From: Trifolium pratense
Taxonomy: Eukaryota; Streptophyta; Magnoliopsida; Fabales; Fabaceae
Direction of reading: 5' to 3'
Assembly (NCBI RefSeq): GCF_020283565.1
Contig: NC_060060.1
Location: 35,402,001 to 35,466,000, forward strand
Length of the DNA stretch: 64,000 nucleotides
The notes under the pieces were generated by a model. It did not search any database and had not been told where the DNA came from. It was given only the letters and a program-made list of their open reading frames with translations. The position numbers and the translations under genes are program-made. Shown here piece after piece: positions 60,375-64,000 of this stretch (position 1 is its first letter; each line of letters starts with the position of its first letter).

Positions 60375-60851
60375 GACGTGTATTGTATGTACCAAAAAAA
60401 AAAAGGACGTGTATTGTTGTCGCACATGAGAAAACATAACGATTCCCAGGAGAGCGAATATCCATTTTCCCTGTTACCAGATGAATCTTTACCGAATTGC
60501 ATCTATATACATTTTGACCGACGTATGCAATGCAACGTTTCACACGTTGCTTTTGGTTTTTCTTTTTTTACTTTATATTGTTGCTATCTTTTACTATGGT
60601 CCATTCATAAATAGTACTATAAGAGACTCATCCTTTCGTACTCCAAGTAGAATTCACAGACATACATTCTCTAGTCTACTAACTCACTCACTCGCAGTGG
60701 TTAGTTAGTTAACACTTTCTCTTACAGTTGTCTTTGATGATTAATTTGCATGTTTTTGAGCTTAGATAATTAACATGATTATGGTTTTGTTATAGCAATG
60801 TGTTTTCTTTCTTGCTTTGTTTAATTTGAATGACCTTCCATTGTGTTGCAG
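60375..60851. other. Glyoxalase I promoter and leader
   Basis: AT-rich upstream region ending in TTGTGTTGCAG just before the ATG, so a 5'-UTR intron with a donor near 60703 (GTTAGTTAGT) is likely. No other gene. Confidence 0.5.
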
Positions 60852-62847
60852 ATGGCTGAGTCTGATTGGCCAAAGAAAGATAACCGTCGATTCCTTCATG
60901 TCGTATATCGTGTTGGTGACCTTGAACGAGCCATCAAGTAATTAATTAATTAAGCTGTTTTTGTTGTTCTTCATTTTGTGTTTAATTTAATTAGATGATG
61001 AATATTAATTGCATTCTTAAAATGCCCTCATGCATGTTATATATATGGTTGTATCAGGTTTTATACTGAGAGTCTTGGGTTTAAGCTTTTGAGGCAAAGA
61101 GATGTTCCAGCAGAGAAATACTCCAATGCTTTTGTTGGATTTGGCCATGAAACATCCTATTTTGCTATTGAATTGACCTATAGTAAGTTACTCTAATACT
61201 CTCAAGAAGTCATGTATCAACAACATTCAAAATTTTGTTGTTAAATATTTAGTTTTGTTTACATGATTATGCAGAGTTAAGTACACTTTGTTTTGATATT
61301 ATTATTACTATTTTTTCTTACCACATTGATCTTATTGTTAGATTATGGAGTGACTTCATATGATATTGGAGATGGCTTTGGACATTTTGGAATTGCAACT
61401 AAAGATGTAAGACAATAGTATTCTTATATATAACTTGATAAAAGCTTAATTAAACATGTTTTCTAACTTGTGATTTGTGAAGAGACTAATAACATTGTAA
61501 GTTGTAACATTGATTCAATTTTTATTTTAGGTTTACAAATCGGTTGAGGAAATTCGGGCCAAAGGTGGAAACATCACTAGGGAGCCTGGTCCAGTTGAGG
61601 GCGGAACAACTGTTATCGCCTTTGTGAAGGATCCTGATGGCTACACTTTTGCACTCATCCAAAGATCTGTAATTCATGACCCGTTTATTCAAATATCGCT
61701 TCGTATTGGTGATTTAGAACGTGGCATAAAGTTTTATGAAAAGGTAACAATCCAAGACATTCTAGGAAGTTGTACTTGTATCTGTTTCTGGTTGCAGAAC
61801 TGCATAAGTATTATTAACTTTATTTCACAAAATTTGCCATTAATCAGTTATTGTCCTTTTGTGCTAGTTGATAGCTTTTGCTTATTGTGATGTACAGAAT
61901 AGAATGATTTGTGTTATGATTTAAATATGCATTAAACCAAATGCGGTTAATAAAACGAGGATTTGTTCTTATGTGATCATATTTGCACAGGCTTTGGGCT
62001 TCAAGGTGCTGAGGAAGGTTGATAATCCTGAAAAGAAGGTGAAGTTTTCTCTAACATAAGTTACATAATTATAGTATATAGTATACCACACATAAACTGT
62101 CTAAAATTAACATAGAAACACAAATATATGTTGTATTACAGTACACTATTGCTATACTTGGGTATGGAGAGGAGGACGAGACAACTGCGTTGGAGTTGAC
62201 ATACAATTATGGTGTCAAGGAATACTCCAAGGGAACTGGTTATGCACAGGTTAGTTGATAATTAGTTAAATTATATGACTTTGTTGAAGAGCAAACTAGC
62301 TTTCTGCAAATCTATGTACCCCTTAAATTTGTTTCATCTATCTATAACAGATTGCAATTGGTACCGATGATGTATACAAGAGCGCTGAAGTAATCGACCT
62401 AGTCGCACAAGAGGTTGGAGGGAAGATCACTACAAAACCAGGGCCAGTTTCTGGCATTGGCACGAAAGTTGTTGGCTTTTTAGACCCAGATGGATGGAAA
62501 ACTGTAAGTTAATTTTCCCCTTTAGTTATATTGAGGAGTAGGACTGTAGGAGTATGCTGCAATTTATATGTATTTAATTGTGAAAGCATCTGCTGAAATA
62601 TTAGCTTATAAGCTGTATGACTACAATTTATAGATATTGTTGTAGTAGATACACGCTGTTTTCAATCACGACCGTTGGTTTGAGATCAGACGGTTCGGAT
62701 TACACGGTTAACCGATCTTAGCCGTTGATCTAAATATAGTGTATCATGGTATGTTTGCAATTTAAAGAGTGTGGCATGATTCATCTTCCTTGTGCTACTT
62801 TGTAGGTGTTGGTTGACAATGAAGATTTCCTGAAGGAACTGGAGTGA
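60852..62847 (+). CDS. GLYI: Lactoylglutathione lyase (glyoxalase I), two-domain cytosolic type
   Basis: Exons: 60852-60937, 61058-61182, 61342-61406, 61531-61743, 61991-62038, 62142-62249, 62351-62503, 62806-62847; 840 bases, 279 residues. It isomerises the hemithioacetal of methylglyoxal and glutathione to S-lactoylglutathione, the first step of methylglyoxal detoxification. Two tandem glyoxalase/VOC domains are visible: domain 1 from [18 protein letters not shown] to [15 protein letters not shown], domain 2 from [18 protein letters not shown] to [13 protein letters not shown]. Metal-ligand candidates in domain 1 are His in FLHVVY, Glu in FAIELTY and His in GFGHFGIA. In domain 2 the matching positions are partly changed (QISLRI, GYAQIAIG), as in plant two-domain enzymes where only one composite site is active. 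There is no transit peptide, so it is probably cytosolic. Every intron keeps frame. Confidence 0.95.
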
Positions 62848-64000
62848 AGAGTGATCTAACAAGAAATAAAGTAGCAGTCCTAGGTAGTGGCACTAGGGTA
62901 GTGGTTATGTATGAATAAATAGTACTTTAGCTATATTGATCAGTGATCATATTACGTTTATCAGTGTGTTTAGTTTCATATGGTTCTGTAATCTATTTTA
63001 ATGCACACTTAATATCCCTTTTGTATGCTATCTACTACTATTAATCTTCTGATTTATGATTTGTCACGTACTGAGTTTCTTTTGGTAATGGAATCACACA
63101 GACCAATTGTTAAGAAACTTAAAAACAAAATTTTATGTTAAAAAACAATTTTTTTATATATTTTAGTTGAGTGCATATTTTACATATTCTTCATTTTTTT
63201 TTGTTGAAGTAAGAAAGAGCATAATAACATCAAAGGATTTAGAAGGAATCCCAACTAGGTTGGCATCCCCCGTAGACCCTCATCCTGCGCCGGATGGACA
63301 CTTGGACTGACTACTCACACTTAATAATTTTAAGTGTGATTGGTTGTACCACTTAAACAAGAAACTTATTAGCCAACCCATGCAAAAATATGCTGGTTCA
63401 ATTTTATTTTTAAAAGTTGATTCACTTTTTGACCCAAATAAGTGATTTTAGATAGCAGTCATCATTTTGTTCTTGGCCTTCTTAGCTACAATTAAATATT
63501 ATTAGTTATTAATATGTATTTGGACCAGAAAATGTGTAGTAGTTGATACTTGGTAGGTGATTACATTTTTGCATTCTCCTACATAACTTACCTTCCATAC
63601 GAAAGCAGTTGAAGAGAGTCAAAAGCAACCAATTAATCATAAAGCTTCGTCGTAGTAATTTCATTCTCCATAGTTTTAAGTTTTAACGCAAATGTTTTTC
63701 CAAAATTGGATTCAATCGTTTTAGAATAAAGTTAAATTTATTATTTCCAGTAATTCTTAATATAAAAAAAAAATTTACATTCTTCAAAAAAATATAGAAT
63801 AAAGTTAAATTCCAGTAATTCTTAATATAATAAAAAAATTTACATTCTTCAAAAAAATATAGAATAAAGTTAAATTTATTATTTCCAGTAATTCTTAATA
63901 TAGTAAAAAAATTTACATTTTAGATTCTAAGATATTGATGTATTTAATCTATAATCGACTAGATACATCAATCTTTTAATAGATATAAAAATTATTTTTT
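62848..64000. other. 3' flank of glyoxalase I and right edge
   Basis: 3' UTR (about 62848-63060), AT-rich DNA, a GC-richer repeat-like patch at 63235-63330, and a three-unit tandem repeat at the end. No gene seen. Confidence 0.6.
63721..63921. repeat. Three-copy tandem repeat, 65-73 bp units
   Basis: AGAATAAAGTTAAATT starts at 63723, 63796 and 63861; each is followed by CCAGTAATTCTTAATATA and AAATTTACATTCTTC. The middle unit lacks a 'tattatt' stretch. Confidence 0.85.

Noticed and set aside
1..64000. CRISPR arrays, operons, bacterial-type promoters or a metabolic gene cluster
   Set aside because: The window is plant nuclear DNA with intron-containing genes; no spaced identical repeats or co-functional gene group was found.

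Overview
The window is nuclear DNA from a papilionoid legume. Intergenic DNA is very AT-rich, introns are short with GT-AG borders, and the glycine-decarboxylase T-protein closely resembles the pea enzyme. The repeats (tRNA-derived SINEs, a small TRIM, hAT and Mutator MITEs) look like those of Medicago, Trifolium or Pisum. Medicago truncatula is my best guess, but the species cannot be fixed from sequence alone. Exon coordinates were read by eye from splice sites and checked for reading frame, so gene entries give joined exon lists inside one span.

Layout. 1-4172: repeats (two SINEs, a foldback MITE, an AT microsatellite). 4173-5465: single-exon gene of the 'At4g22030' family (+). 7904-10225: T-protein of glycine cleavage (-). 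13634-15698: six-exon conserved plant protein of unknown function (+). 16367-20207: UTP6, 18S rRNA processing (-). 22612-25927: SKU5-similar multicopper-oxidase-like protein (-). 27948-28020: tRNA-Phe(GAA). 29766-42292: a 12.5-kb Mutator-like transposon. 43481-45547: TDP2-type DNA repair phosphodiesterase (-). 47965-51096: GPI-anchored GH17/X8 beta-1,3-glucanase (-). 54490-56660: APS reductase (-). 58361-60369: small non-coding LTR element. 60852-62847: glyoxalase I (+).

The host genes are unrelated housekeeping and cell-wall genes: photorespiration, sulfate assimilation, methylglyoxal removal, ribosome biogenesis, DNA repair and wall remodelling. There is no sign of a pathway cluster. Several host introns carry small transposons: a SINE in the glucanase and a Mutator MITE in APR.

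The most unusual object is the 12.5-kb element. It has matching terminal inverted repeats and a perfect 9-bp target-site duplication. It encodes (a) a MULE transposase spliced in frame to a C-terminal OTU cysteine protease domain, (b) two small proteins that look like a PB1/ubiquitin-like fold, and (c) two tandem full-length plant mobile domain (MAIN-like) genes with identical intron layout. Blocks of inverted TTCGGT/ACCGAA motifs, including a 108-bp tandem repeat, lie between its genes. An extra terminal-repeat-like sequence inside it suggests two elements merged into one large, apparently intact unit.
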